Shown: in pieces, positions 14,865-23,037 of the stretch
Numbering within the stretch: position 1 is the stretch's first letter
Layout: each line of letters begins with the position of its first letter
From: JBMNCQ01 sp049366715
Lineage (GTDB): Bacteria > Bacillota > Peptococcia > Peptococcales > BICA1-8
DNA length: 35,098 nucleotides
Assembly (NCBI GenBank): GCA_049366715.1
Contig: JBMNCQ010000049.1
Span: 1 to 35,098 of the forward strand
Direction of reading: 5' to 3'
Made by a program: the position numbers and the translations under genes
The notes under the pieces: generated by a model
Told to the model about the DNA's origin: nothing
What the model saw: the letters and a program-made list of their open reading frames with translations, nothing else
Database searches by the model: none

Positions 14865-15707
14865 TTACAAATTCCACTGCTGCTTGATATGATTAATCAG
14901 ATTTGCCGGATCTACATCATCATGACATTGGATACAGTCCATTTTACCCCGGGTATTTTCCAAAGTCCCCCCTTTACCATGACAGGTCATACAATCCTCT
15001 ACCGTCTCAGGATCTTTATAGACAGCAGTAAAATGATTGCCATGGTAATCATTTAACATTTGAACAGTTTTGGCAGCAACATCACCGGTTAATCTGCCGC
15101 AGCGTTCACTACGCTCTTTTCCCTCTGCTCTGTATTTTGAAGCGGCACACCATGTACTAACCGAAGCATGACAGAGCACCGAACCGGCAATACTGGTAGG
15201 GAGTTGGCCTTCTACCTTCCCGGCCTTTCCGGCCGGAGGCATGTACTCCGGAAAGGGAAAAGACGTATACCAGCCGAACAGCTCATTCACCAAGCTATTG
15301 GCGTTGTTTTTTTCACCGATTATTACATTAATGGCTGTCGAAGCACCGATCAAAGCCCCGCACAGTGTAGCCCAACCCGCTCCGCCCGTTCCGCCCCAGA
15401 TCATGATGTCTGAGGGAATCCCGTTATAAGGATAGCCGATTTTCTCCCTGAGTTGAGCGATCACAGCATCAAAAGCACCATAACAGCATTGATTGCTCAT
15501 ATAGCCCGCATAACCTAATTCCCGCGCCTTTTCCGTATCCAGATTTACATAAGGCCAGGGGTATTGGGGAAGCTGGGCCGCTTCTGCTTTAGGCGTCTTT
15601 AGATTTACGGCACTCAGAATTCCCCCGCTGACGGCTAAAGTACCGGCTGCTGCTGCCCCTGTTGTAAGGAAACTCCTCCTGGATATTTCTCTGTTTTCAG
15701 TTGACAT
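14865..15707 (-). CDS. Tat-exported diheme cytochrome c, split-Soret / C_GCAxxG_C_C family
   Basis: 280 residues. The N-terminus has a twin-arginine signal (SRRSFLTTGAAAAG, Arg10-Arg11) and a likely AEA cleavage site near residue 43. The central part has the redox-protein signature NQCCYGAFDAVI, GIPSDIMIWGGTGGAGWATL and CGALIGA. The C-terminus carries two c-type heme sites, CMTCH (239-243) and CIQCH (258-262). This matches split-Soret cytochromes known from Desulfovibrio, which are diheme proteins of uncertain role. Between the hydrogenase genes and tatA, it is the best candidate redox partner of the exported hydrogenase. ATG start with GAGGAGG. Tat targeting of a c-type cytochrome is unusual, because heme attachment normally happens after Sec export. 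Confidence 0.85.
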   Translation of the reverse strand: MSTENREISRRSFLTTGAAAAGTLAVSGGILSAVNLKTPKAEAAQLPQYPWPYVNLDTEKARELGYAGYMSNQCCYGAFDAVIAQLREKIGYPYNGIPSDIMIWGGTGGAGWATLCGALIGASTAINVIIGEKNNANSLVNELFGWYTSFPFPEYMPPAGKAGKVEGQLPTSIAGSVLCHASVSTWCAASKYRAEGKERSERCGRLTGDVAAKTVQMLNDYHGNHFTAVYKDPETVEDCMTCHGKGGTLENTRGKMDCIQCHDDVDPANLINHIKQQWNL

Positions 15708-15782
15708 GAAAAAACCTCCTCTTCACTTTTTAAAAATCAGCCACGCCCTTTTAATTGTTTAAGTAATTCCTGCCGGACAACC

Positions 15783-16313
15783 TTAGTTTTCAGCCTTGTT
15801 CCTCACCTCCGTGCAACTTTCTGGGATAGGATAATTTTCAACGGCCTCCTGGTTTTTCAAGAAATCATGAATCTTATTCAGCACTGCCCCTTGCAAAAGC
15901 GGAACCGACTTTTGAACAGGATTTGATAATTCCATGCCCCAGGAAAGCTCCGCAGCTTGAATTCCTATTATGGTTACGGCTAGATCTAAGCCTAAAAGTC
16001 GGGCAGCCTGCAATAATTCCTGCACACCCATTTCATGAAGGGATACCTGTTCTGCTGCTATACCCGTCAGGGTTTGCCCTTCCCAGCAGAAAATCTGCCC
16101 CGGCTCAGCTCCTAAATTCACAGCATCGACAATGATCAGGTAATCGTAACCGTCCAGATACGCCAGCAAATCCAGCCCTAAAGTACCCCCATCCAAAAAT
16201 GTTACCCGCGGGTCTTGTAATTTCTCAGCCAGGCTGTTAACGGCCAGCGGTCCGAGACCATCATCCTTTAACAGTACGTTACCCACTCCCAAGACCAAAA
16301 CTTTTTTCAGCAC
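15783..16313 (-). CDS. hyaD: [NiFe] hydrogenase maturation endopeptidase
   Basis: 176 residues of the HyaD/HybD family. Expected nickel-sensing residues are visible: Asp17 in GVGNVLLKDDG, Asp63 in IIVDAVN and His93 in SLHEMG. The enzyme clips the C-terminal peptide of the large subunit after nickel insertion; here that peptide would be the 13 residues after His507 of the large subunit. GTG start at 16313, five bases after GGAGGA. It lies 16 bases downstream of the large-subunit gene. The last ~20 residues (ENYPIPESCTEVRNKAEN) are a non-conserved tail. Confidence 0.93.
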   Translation of the reverse strand: MLKKVLVLGVGNVLLKDDGLGPLAVNSLAEKLQDPRVTFLDGGTLGLDLLAYLDGYDYLIIVDAVNLGAEPGQIFCWEGQTLTGIAAEQVSLHEMGVQELLQAARLLGLDLAVTIIGIQAAELSWGMELSNPVQKSVPLLQGAVLNKIHDFLKNQEAVENYPIPESCTEVRNKAEN

Positions 16314-16329
16314 AATCTCCTCCCGTTTT

Positions 16330-17892
16330 TTACCGGATCTGCAGCACCCTGTCTCCGGCAGAGCTGATTACGTGAACGGCACAAGCCAGGCAGGGGTCAA
16401 AAGACCTTATGACCCGTACCAGATTGACAGGATTGTCCGGGTCAACCGGAATGCCGATTAAGGCCTGTTCAATGGGTCCCGCAATGCCCTTTTCATCCCG
16501 GGGGGAAATATTCCAGGTGGTAGGTACTACGATCTGGTAATTCTTGACCTTCTGATTTTCAATCTCTACCCAGTGGCCCAAAGCCCCCCTGGGGGCTTCA
16601 TTTAGACCGGTGCCTTTACCTGTAAGGGGTGGGTCCCAGTGGAGGGAATCATGAATATACACCTTGCCGTTGGTCAGGTACCTTCGCTGCCCCAGGAGAT
16701 CTTCCAATTCATTCAGCCATGCAAACATGGCAGCGGTTATCACTAAAGTTTCCTGGGCCCTGGCCAGATGCCGGGCCACAGCACCGGCCCTGATGCCATA
16801 CTCTGTCATAATATCCACTAAAGGCTTATGTCCGGCGATCAGCATCCGGGCCAGGGGACCTACTTCCGCCGGGTAACCGTTATACCTGGGAGCCTTGACA
16901 AAGGTATAAGCACCTTTTTTATCCAGTGCAACCTCTGTCGCGCCATCCCAGGGAACAGCCGGTGCAGCGGAACGATACCAGGAGCTGGTCACATCCTCGG
17001 TAATTTTACTGAGGTCGACCTCGGCAGCTCTCCCGCCTTTTGACAAAAATCCTCCGGTAAAAAGCAATTCTCTCCCGGAATCATTCATAGGGAAAGCACC
17101 ATAAGCCAGATAATTTTCAGGCCCTGTACCTAAACCTGCCCGGGCCAGCGGCAAAAGAGGTCCGGTAGCAAAGTAGACAACATCGGGTACATACACCTTT
17201 CTGATAAAATCTGCGACTTCTGCCAATAATCCCCGAAACTGCCGCAATTGGTCATCATCAGGATAACCTGTTACCCCGCCGACAATTATGCTGGATTGAT
17301 GCGGCTGCTTACCTCCTAAGAAAGCAGACATTTTTTTAGCTTTAGCCTGGATACGCAAGGCCTGGAGATAATGATGAATTGCAGCGGCAACTACTTCCGG
17401 GTCCTTCACCGCATAATCGTCAGGCTGATAACGGGGGGTAAAATGAGCTGCATCCCCCGCTGCGACGAGCCTTAATACTTTATTTTTCACGTCCAGCAAA
17501 TCCCGGTCATTTCCCTGGTAGTCCTGCAGAGCAAAAACATCCAGATAATCTAAGGCCGAAAGGTGATAAAAATGCAGCGGATGATCATGAAGCCATAATG
17601 CTCCGACCAATAAATTTCTAATCAGCCTTGCCACCGGCGGCAGTTCTGCACCATGGGCTTTTTCTACGGCCAGAGAAGCCGTCCAGCCATGGGACGCCAT
17701 ACAAACCCCGCAGATGCGCTCGGCAATATATACGGCATCTCTGGGGTCCCTCCCCTGAATGATCTGCTCTAATCCCCGGAACATGGTGCCTGTTGCCCAG
17801 GCGTCAACCACAGCTCCGTTATTAATCTCTACTTCTACTCGCAGATGCCCCTCAATCCTGGTCACAGGATCGACGACTATCCTTTTTCCCAT
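16330..17892 (-). CDS. [NiFe] hydrogenase large subunit, group 1
   Basis: 520 residues carrying the Ni-Fe active site. The N-terminal ligand pair is Cys61/Cys64 (RICGVCMASH), the C-terminal pair Cys501/Cys504 (DPCLACAVH), with maturation cleavage expected after His507. Glu14 in TRIEGHLRVE is the conserved proton-path residue. The first residue of the C-terminal pair is encoded by TGC, so this is not a selenocysteine enzyme. The length fits uptake-type group 1 enzymes. The ATG begins immediately after the TAG stop of the small subunit, and its GGAGGTGGAG ribosome-binding site lies inside the last small-subunit codons, ensuring coupled synthesis. It has no export signal of its own and is co-exported with the small subunit. 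Confidence 0.96.
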   Translation of the reverse strand: MGKRIVVDPVTRIEGHLRVEVEINNGAVVDAWATGTMFRGLEQIIQGRDPRDAVYIAERICGVCMASHGWTASLAVEKAHGAELPPVARLIRNLLVGALWLHDHPLHFYHLSALDYLDVFALQDYQGNDRDLLDVKNKVLRLVAAGDAAHFTPRYQPDDYAVKDPEVVAAAIHHYLQALRIQAKAKKMSAFLGGKQPHQSSIIVGGVTGYPDDDQLRQFRGLLAEVADFIRKVYVPDVVYFATGPLLPLARAGLGTGPENYLAYGAFPMNDSGRELLFTGGFLSKGGRAAEVDLSKITEDVTSSWYRSAAPAVPWDGATEVALDKKGAYTFVKAPRYNGYPAEVGPLARMLIAGHKPLVDIMTEYGIRAGAVARHLARAQETLVITAAMFAWLNELEDLLGQRRYLTNGKVYIHDSLHWDPPLTGKGTGLNEAPRGALGHWVEIENQKVKNYQIVVPTTWNISPRDEKGIAGPIEQALIGIPVDPDNPVNLVRVIRSFDPCLACAVHVISSAGDRVLQIR

Positions 17893-18867
17893 CTACTCCA
17901 CCTCCCGGGGATTCGTATACAGGGGTACCGTCTTTGCAAAAAATTCCGGCTGGGAACATCCGGCGCAAGGCGATCCTGCATAGCCGCAAAAACTTGCATG
18001 ATCATTCCACCAAAATTTAGCGCAATCCGTATAGGTTTCCTGACCTTTACAGCCTTTTTCATAAAGACACCAGTTAACCGTCCGGGGATCATTCCAGTCC
18101 TGCAAAAATTCCCCCCGTTCAAAATGGAGTCTCCGGTAGCAGCTGTCATGCAAAGTATAACGGTAATAAGCAACGGGACGCCCGTCTTGATCCAGCCGCG
18201 GCCATTCATTATGTCCCAGATAGTAGAGCAAAGTCCCGGCAAGACGTTCCGGCTTTAAAGGACAACTGGGGAGATTTACCACCGGAATATTTTCCAGAAC
18301 TTCCCGGGCCCCGACGGCACCGGTCACACCGGCTCTCGGTATCCCGCCATAAGCGGCACAAGATCCGACAGCAATTACTGCTTCGGCCTGTGCAGCCGCT
18401 TTTTTAAACTGCTCCAGCAGGGGTTTCCCTTCTACCATGCAAAAACGGGGATCTCGGGTAGGCAGAGAGCCCTCTAAAATCAAAAGATAGCTGCCTTCCT
18501 TTATGGTCTGCTCCAAACTGTTTGCGGCCTCATCCCCGGCTGCAGCCATAAGGGTTGGATGGAATCTTACCGATAAAAGATCCAGTAAAATTTTTTCCGG
18601 CGTGGGTTCTGCCGAAGAAAGCAATGCTGAGCTGCAGCCTGTACAGCCCTGCCCCTGCATCCAGATTACCGGCTTCCTTGTTAAGCGGGCCGCTGCCCCC
18701 TCAGCCATTTGCGGAGCCAGGTTTACATTAAGGCCGAAGGCCACACAGCTTAAAGAACACAGTTTTAAAAAATCCCGTCTGGAAACCCCCTTGCTGCTCA
18801 GAAGTTCATACCCTGCCCGACTGTTATACTCCTCCCCCTTGCTCACTTTCCTAACCTCCTCTTTCAT
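17893..18867 (-). CDS. [NiFe] hydrogenase small subunit with Tat signal, HysB/Hyn-like
   Basis: 324 residues. The twin-arginine motif SRRDFLKLC (Arg30-Arg31) comes after an unusually long N-terminal extension, with cleavage likely near 58-60. Fe-S ligands: proximal cluster Cys75, Cys78, Cys170, Cys202; distal cluster His240, Cys243, Cys267, Cys273; medial cluster Cys282, Cys301, Cys304. Cys294 (FCGYAGSPCAGC) sits where most group 1 enzymes have Pro (WPIxxGHPCxGC), so the medial cluster is probably [4Fe-4S], as in [NiFeSe]-type enzymes. The GQGCTGCS context also matches that branch. There is no C-terminal membrane helix and no hyaC-type cytochrome b gene, so a soluble partner is expected. It opens the operon. 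Confidence 0.95.
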   Translation of the reverse strand: MKEEVRKVSKGEEYNSRAGYELLSSKGVSRRDFLKLCSLSCVAFGLNVNLAPQMAEGAAARLTRKPVIWMQGQGCTGCSSALLSSAEPTPEKILLDLLSVRFHPTLMAAAGDEAANSLEQTIKEGSYLLILEGSLPTRDPRFCMVEGKPLLEQFKKAAAQAEAVIAVGSCAAYGGIPRAGVTGAVGAREVLENIPVVNLPSCPLKPERLAGTLLYYLGHNEWPRLDQDGRPVAYYRYTLHDSCYRRLHFERGEFLQDWNDPRTVNWCLYEKGCKGQETYTDCAKFWWNDHASFCGYAGSPCAGCSQPEFFAKTVPLYTNPREVE

Positions 18868-19312
18868 AGTGATTCATAAATATTTTATATTTGCTATAAA
18901 TTTCACATATATCGCCATAAATATTTTTTATGTTCTCAATATTCTAACTATTTATTTTAGTTATTCTATGGATTACTGAAGATTTCCTGCCGGCCATTAA
19001 AAAATTTTTATTACCCAGGTTTTTACGTTAATTCTCCTGTTTTAATAGGATTTACAGTTATTTTATTCCTTAAGAATGATAAAAATAACAGGTATAAACG
19101 AAAAATTCATATCATTATTATTTATATCTCCAGTCATTTTAATCTGTGAAATCCCTGGTTCTTCCCGGCATTTATTCCATTAAGTTACATTTCCTACCCA
19201 AAAATCAACCTATAATAGTGAAATTTGTCACTATATAAGATGTCCCGGACTGCAAAGATTGCTGTCTTTATCCCCACCGAACATCAGGAAATAATTCCCC
19301 GGCCAAAAATTT
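18868..19312. promoter_or_regulatory. AT-rich control region upstream of the hydrogenase operon
   Basis: 445 bases without a gene, between the stop of the ResB-like gene and the hydrogenase small subunit, both on the minus strand. Two exact copies of CATAAATATTTT (18875-18886 and 18916-18927) are 41 bases apart, about four helical turns, close to the small-subunit start. A TAGTGA-N6-TCACTA palindrome lies at 19216-19233. A protein-binding role for these is inference. No reliable -10/-35 pair was identified. Confidence 0.45.
19216..19233. promoter_or_regulatory. Candidate Crp/Fnr-type binding site
   Basis: TAGTGA, AATTTG, TCACTA: a perfect 6-bp inverted repeat with a 6-bp spacer, the geometry of Crp-family sites (TGTGA-N6-TCACA) with one changed position. 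It lies about 350 bases upstream of the hydrogenase start and 80 bases past the ResB stop. The window encodes a Crp-family protein at 10074-10760. Confidence 0.4.
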
Positions 19313-20491
19313 CTACCCTCTCTCTGCTTCTGCCGGAAAAAGATCCTCAAGTACATCCTCAGACAGGGCTTTTCCTTTACGGTTTAACTTCACCTCAACA
19401 AGGTTTTCTGCCGGGTTCAGGACCATATCTATTCCTTTAAACCTTCCCTGCCAAAAGAGCAGTGAGGAAACAGACATGATTAGAAAACCAAGCATCACAA
19501 TCACAATTCCCGGGTCTTTTTTCGCAGTTAAGACCGTATTGTATTCCGTTTTAAGATAGGTTAAAGTACCCCGGGGGAAAGTGAGGATATCTCCTGCCTG
19601 TAAGGGATAAGACCGGTAAGTGTCTTTATCTTTAAAGATCGTTAAGGTAATTCCGGCTTTACCTTGCTCCAAATAATATACTTCCCCTAAGAGGACACAA
19701 GTCATTCTATCGAAAGTACGATCGGCAATGATCCTGTCGGCAGAATAGTCTTTACCGCTGACTTTTATCCTATGAAGGACTTCATAGGCCGTTTGATAGA
19801 ATTTAACCCCTTTATATTTAAAGGGATTATTTACACTGGCGGACCCCTTTTGAGCGATCAGCCCATTAACGATTATTGAAATGTCCGACTGCCAGTTTGC
19901 AATATTCCCTTTTTTATCATAGATCGTTGCAAAATTATCGATCTGAACGTACATATTCGGGGCGACTTCATTAGGAACCCACACACGGTCTCCGATCTTT
20001 GCCGCTACCTGCGACTCCGCCCCTAGATATGTGCCTGCTAATCCTCCCAGTAAGACCAGAGCCAGGCCGATATGTAGAAAATGAGGTGCCAGCAGGCTTA
20101 GCTTCCCCTTACAGGCCTGATAATAAAATTTTTCCCCGTCCGTTGTCCGTTCAAATTTATATTTATGATTTAAAAAATACGTTTCACAAAATTCCGCATA
20201 TTCTCCGGTATTAGCTACGTGAAACTGCCTGTCTGCTTTAAACCCTCCCGTTTTCAGCTGTTCCGGGCCGATATTTCCGTAAAATGACCGCCAGACCTTC
20301 GGAAAGCTATAGAATGTACAAAAAGTTAAATTCAGCAAAAGTATTATGATCAGTAATTTGGGTATCCCTTGGATCACTCGGGCCAAATTTGGATGATCTT
20401 CCCCCGGCACTATCGTAGAAAACACTGCCGAAATTATGATCAGCACCATTAAAACGATTCCAAATTTCATGGATGCCAGCTTCTTCAGCAT
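19313..20491 (-). CDS. resB: ResB-family cytochrome c biogenesis protein
   Basis: 392 residues of the Ccs1/ResB type. Membrane helices are near residues 8-30, 44-62, 133-153 and 328-347. A large extracytoplasmic domain lies between the last two, containing VNNPFKYKGVKFYQTAYE, the usual ResB signature region. With ResC/CcsA, ResB delivers and attaches heme to apocytochromes c outside the membrane. It is upstream of the hydrogenase/cytochrome operon in the same direction, which suits maturation of the diheme cytochrome. No resC/ccsA gene is in the window. ATG start with GGGGAAGGTG upstream. Confidence 0.88.
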   Translation of the reverse strand: MLKKLASMKFGIVLMVLIIISAVFSTIVPGEDHPNLARVIQGIPKLLIIILLLNLTFCTFYSFPKVWRSFYGNIGPEQLKTGGFKADRQFHVANTGEYAEFCETYFLNHKYKFERTTDGEKFYYQACKGKLSLLAPHFLHIGLALVLLGGLAGTYLGAESQVAAKIGDRVWVPNEVAPNMYVQIDNFATIYDKKGNIANWQSDISIIVNGLIAQKGSASVNNPFKYKGVKFYQTAYEVLHRIKVSGKDYSADRIIADRTFDRMTCVLLGEVYYLEQGKAGITLTIFKDKDTYRSYPLQAGDILTFPRGTLTYLKTEYNTVLTAKKDPGIVIVMLGFLIMSVSSLLFWQGRFKGIDMVLNPAENLVEVKLNRKGKALSEDVLEDLFPAEAERG

Positions 20492-20689
20492 AAATTACAC
20501 CTTCCCCAATAAAATAATTTATGATTCAAAAAGGGAAATTTTACAATGCGCCGATATTTAACATAAGTATTTATTATATATTTTGCTTTATTTTACCAAA
20601 ATTCCTGCTCAGGAAAATAAAAAAGTTCTCTTCTGCCTACTCTATGGTAGAATAAGGCTAAGTACCAAAAAAATTGGAGATGATAAGCC

Positions 20690-21319
20690 ATGTATACCTG
20701 TGATTCCTGCACGATGTACACTTGCAGAGCAGAAAAAAAAGAACAGTTCCCTAAAAACTGTCCTATTCCGGAGACAGATGCTCTGCAATTACTGGAGGAA
20801 TATCAAAAACCGGAAAATTTTGTTTTAGCTTATCATTCGGCATTAATAGAAGCCGACGGTTACTGCAAGAAAACCAGAGTTGAGGAAATAATTGCTTTCG
20901 CGCAGAGATGCGGGTTTGCAAACATCGGTTTGGCATTTTGTTTCGGCTTGCGGAAAGAAGCCCGGATATTTGCGAAAATCTTACGCAGCCACGGCTTTAC
21001 GGTCAACTCCCTGATCTGCAAAAACGGCAGTATACCTAAAGAAGCGCTTAGTTTGTCCGATGAGCAAAAAGTAAGACCCGGAACCTTTGAAGCTATGTGT
21101 AACCCCATCGGGCAGGCCCAATTTCTCAATAAAATGCAGACCCACTTAAATATTATCCTGGGCTTATGTGTGGGCCATGATTCCCTCTTTATCAAATACT
21201 CCCAGGCTCCGGTAACAATACTGGCGGTAAAAGACCGGGTACTGGCCCATAATCCTCTGGGAGCAATATACTGTGCCGAATCTTATTATGCAAATAAATT
21301 AAACCCCTCCGACAAATAA
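20690..21319 (+). CDS. DUF1847 metal-binding-type protein
   Basis: 209 residues. The N-terminus carries Cys4, Cys7, Cys12 and Cys24 (MYTCDSCTMYTC ... NCP), a likely metal or Fe-S site. The rest is an alpha/beta domain with the DUF1847 features IEADGYCKKTRVEEIIAFA, FANIGLAFCFGLRKEA and GLCVGHDSLFIKYS, and a C-terminal DRVLAHNPLGAIY. The family is common in anaerobes and its function is unknown. ATG start with GGAG nine bases upstream, a single gene divergent from resB. Confidence 0.82.
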   Translation: MYTCDSCTMYTCRAEKKEQFPKNCPIPETDALQLLEEYQKPENFVLAYHSALIEADGYCKKTRVEEIIAFAQRCGFANIGLAFCFGLRKEARIFAKILRSHGFTVNSLICKNGSIPKEALSLSDEQKVRPGTFEAMCNPIGQAQFLNKMQTHLNIILGLCVGHDSLFIKYSQAPVTILAVKDRVLAHNPLGAIYCAESYYANKLNPSDK

Positions 21320-21349
21320 ATTATGATACAAATTAGCTTTTAAAGTTTC

Positions 21350-21448
21350 TTAAAAAAAATATTTTCCTACTAATACTCCTGCAATTAAGACGGTTATTAA
21401 TATAAATACATACAGCACAGAAATCTCTACCAGCCTGCCGGTTTTCAA
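21350..21448 (-). CDS. Possible single-span membrane peptide, 32 aa
   Basis: A TTG at 21446-21448, eight bases after GGAGTGA, opens a short frame reading MKTGRLVEIS, then a continuous hydrophobic helix (VLYVFILITVLIAGVLVG) and KYFF before TAA. The open frame continues upstream to about 21540 without a usual start. Nothing matches a known family. The ribosome-binding site and clean topology support it; the length does not allow certainty. Confidence 0.35.
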   Translation of the reverse strand: MKTGRLVEISVLYVFILITVLIAGVLVGKYFF

Positions 21449-21553
21449 AACATCTTCACTCCAATCAATGTCTGTTAGATCTAGTATATCCCGGACTCCA
21501 TATTTTATTTGGGGGAAATGTTTTCTGAAAAATATTCGCTAAGGACTGATTAG

Positions 21554-22585
21554 ATGATAAAAAAATCTTCAATTATGCTGTTATTGACCATTTCTCTCCT
21601 GGTCTTGGTCAGCAGTAACAGCTTGATGATTTTTACGATAGCTAATATGATCACCAAAGACGCCGAAGCCATCAATCTTACCGGTATCGTCAGGGATTCA
21701 ATTCAACGGATTGCAAAATTAGAGACGAACGATATCAACAGCGCTGTCCTAATTGCTAATATTGACAGAATTATTGCTGATTTTAAAAACGGCAAAATAA
21801 CAATAAAAGGAAGCAGTGCTGTTTTTAACAGCCTGCTGACGGATATTGACGGTGATTGGCAGTTATTTAAAGACAGCATTGCCGATTACCGCTCTGCACC
21901 CAATGATTATAACCGGCACCTGTTAGTAGAAAAAAGTGAGCTCCTCTGGCAGGAAACCACCACTGCCGTGCAGACAGCCCAAGAATTATCAGCAAAAAAA
22001 ATCGGCTATTTCAATTATTTAATCATCTTCTTTATCATTAACACCACTCTGATCATTACCATGTTTCTCCTTACGAGGATGTACGTCAGAAAGCAATTAG
22101 AATATGCTGTCAATCATGATTTCTTAACAGGTATTTATAACCGGACTTTCTATTCCGAACATTTACTTCATGAGATTCATAAAGCTGAAAGGTATTATAA
22201 CGGACTCTTCTTAATTATGCTGGATATTGACCATTTTAAACGGGTCAATGATACGTATGGTCATGATATAGGCGATCATGTCCTGAAAGAGCTGACTTCT
22301 TTAATCAATAATCATATCAGAAAAAGCGATATTTTTTCCCGGATAGGCGGTGAGGAATTCGTCGTAATCCTGGCTGATACCGACCGCCCTAATGCTTTAG
22401 CTCTGGGAGAAAAAATCAGAAAACTTGTCGAAGGACATTCTTTTGAGAGAGCCGGGGAAATCACGATCAGTATAGGAATTGCAGAATACATTAAAGGAGA
22501 CACCGGTGATTCATTGTTTAAAAGAGCCGATAACGCATTATATAAAGCTAAATCACAAGGCCGAAACAGGGTAGAATTCCCATGA
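21554..22585 (+). CDS. Membrane-bound diguanylate cyclase (GGDEF)
   Basis: 343 residues. Two membrane helices (about 8-30 and 155-175) enclose an extracytoplasmic helical sensor domain of about 125 residues; its INLTGIVRDSIQRIAKLE helix resembles PilJ/NarX-type sensor starts. The C-terminal GGDEF domain (about 185-340) has the intact active site GGEEF in the context SRIGGEEFVVIL, the metal/substrate residues DIDHFKRVNDTYGHDIGD, and an RxxD product-inhibition site (RKSD) five residues before GGEEF. It should make cyclic di-GMP from GTP in response to an external signal. Single gene. Confidence 0.92.
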   Translation: MIKKSSIMLLLTISLLVLVSSNSLMIFTIANMITKDAEAINLTGIVRDSIQRIAKLETNDINSAVLIANIDRIIADFKNGKITIKGSSAVFNSLLTDIDGDWQLFKDSIADYRSAPNDYNRHLLVEKSELLWQETTTAVQTAQELSAKKIGYFNYLIIFFIINTTLIITMFLLTRMYVRKQLEYAVNHDFLTGIYNRTFYSEHLLHEIHKAERYYNGLFLIMLDIDHFKRVNDTYGHDIGDHVLKELTSLINNHIRKSDIFSRIGGEEFVVILADTDRPNALALGEKIRKLVEGHSFERAGEITISIGIAEYIKGDTGDSLFKRADNALYKAKSQGRNRVEFP

Positions 22586-22641
22586 TCGGCCCGGACCACC
22601 GGCTGCCGGAAAAGTAAACATATTTGTCCGGAAGATGATCA

Positions 22642-22682
22642 CGAAAAAGAGACCCTCCCGCATTATCTGCACCGGGAGAGTC
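22642..22682 (-). terminator. Rho-independent terminator of the ferredoxin gene
   Basis: On the minus strand GACTCTCCCG (22682-22673) pairs with CGGGAGGGTC (22660-22651), with one A:G mismatch, followed by a TCTTTTTC tail. Confidence 0.7.
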
Positions 22683-22710
22683 CCGCCAAACCGTATCACT
22701 TCACTGCCGG

Positions 22711-22905
22711 TTAATCTTCGATACTGATTGCCTGTACAGGACAGGTTCCGGCTGCCTCCCGAACACAATCTTCCTGCTCCGGGGGAACCTCTTCGTTAAC
22801 GGCATAAGCGAAGTCACAATTGGGATACATGGCAAACACCTCGGGGCATAATGCGGGGCAAGCCTCACATCCGATACACAAGTTCTGATCAATATTCACT
22901 TTCAT
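22711..22905 (-). CDS. [4Fe-4S] ferredoxin, single-cluster type
   Basis: 64 residues from the ATG at 22905, nine bases after AGGAGG; another ATG two codons earlier is too close to it. Cluster ligands are in CIGCEACPALCPEVF near the N-terminus, with the closing Cys in GTCPVQAISIED at the C-terminus. The second half keeps only one CP motif, so one [4Fe-4S] cluster is expected, as in the ferredoxins of sulfate reducers and Moorella. It is a low-potential cytoplasmic electron carrier and a single-gene unit with terminator. Confidence 0.93.
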   Translation of the reverse strand: MKVNIDQNLCIGCEACPALCPEVFAMYPNCDFAYAVNEEVPPEQEDCVREAAGTCPVQAISIED

Positions 22906-23037
22906 AATCATTAACCTCCTCTTTTTTATTTCCGGCAACTTTATGATACACCCGGTCAAAAATGACAGCTATGATATATATCACAATGCTTAAAATAAAT
23001 ACCGGCGTTATCCCTGCCTATGGTATTGCTAAATCAA

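Noticed and set aside
15708..15782. About 20 codons ending in ELLKQLKGRG between hyaD and the cytochrome gene
   Set aside because: No start codon or ribosome-binding site; too short to separate from chance or a decayed hyaD tail.
16330..17892. Selenocysteine at the Ni site of the hydrogenase
   Set aside because: The relevant codon is TGC and the frame contains no internal TGA, although the small subunit resembles the [NiFeSe] branch.
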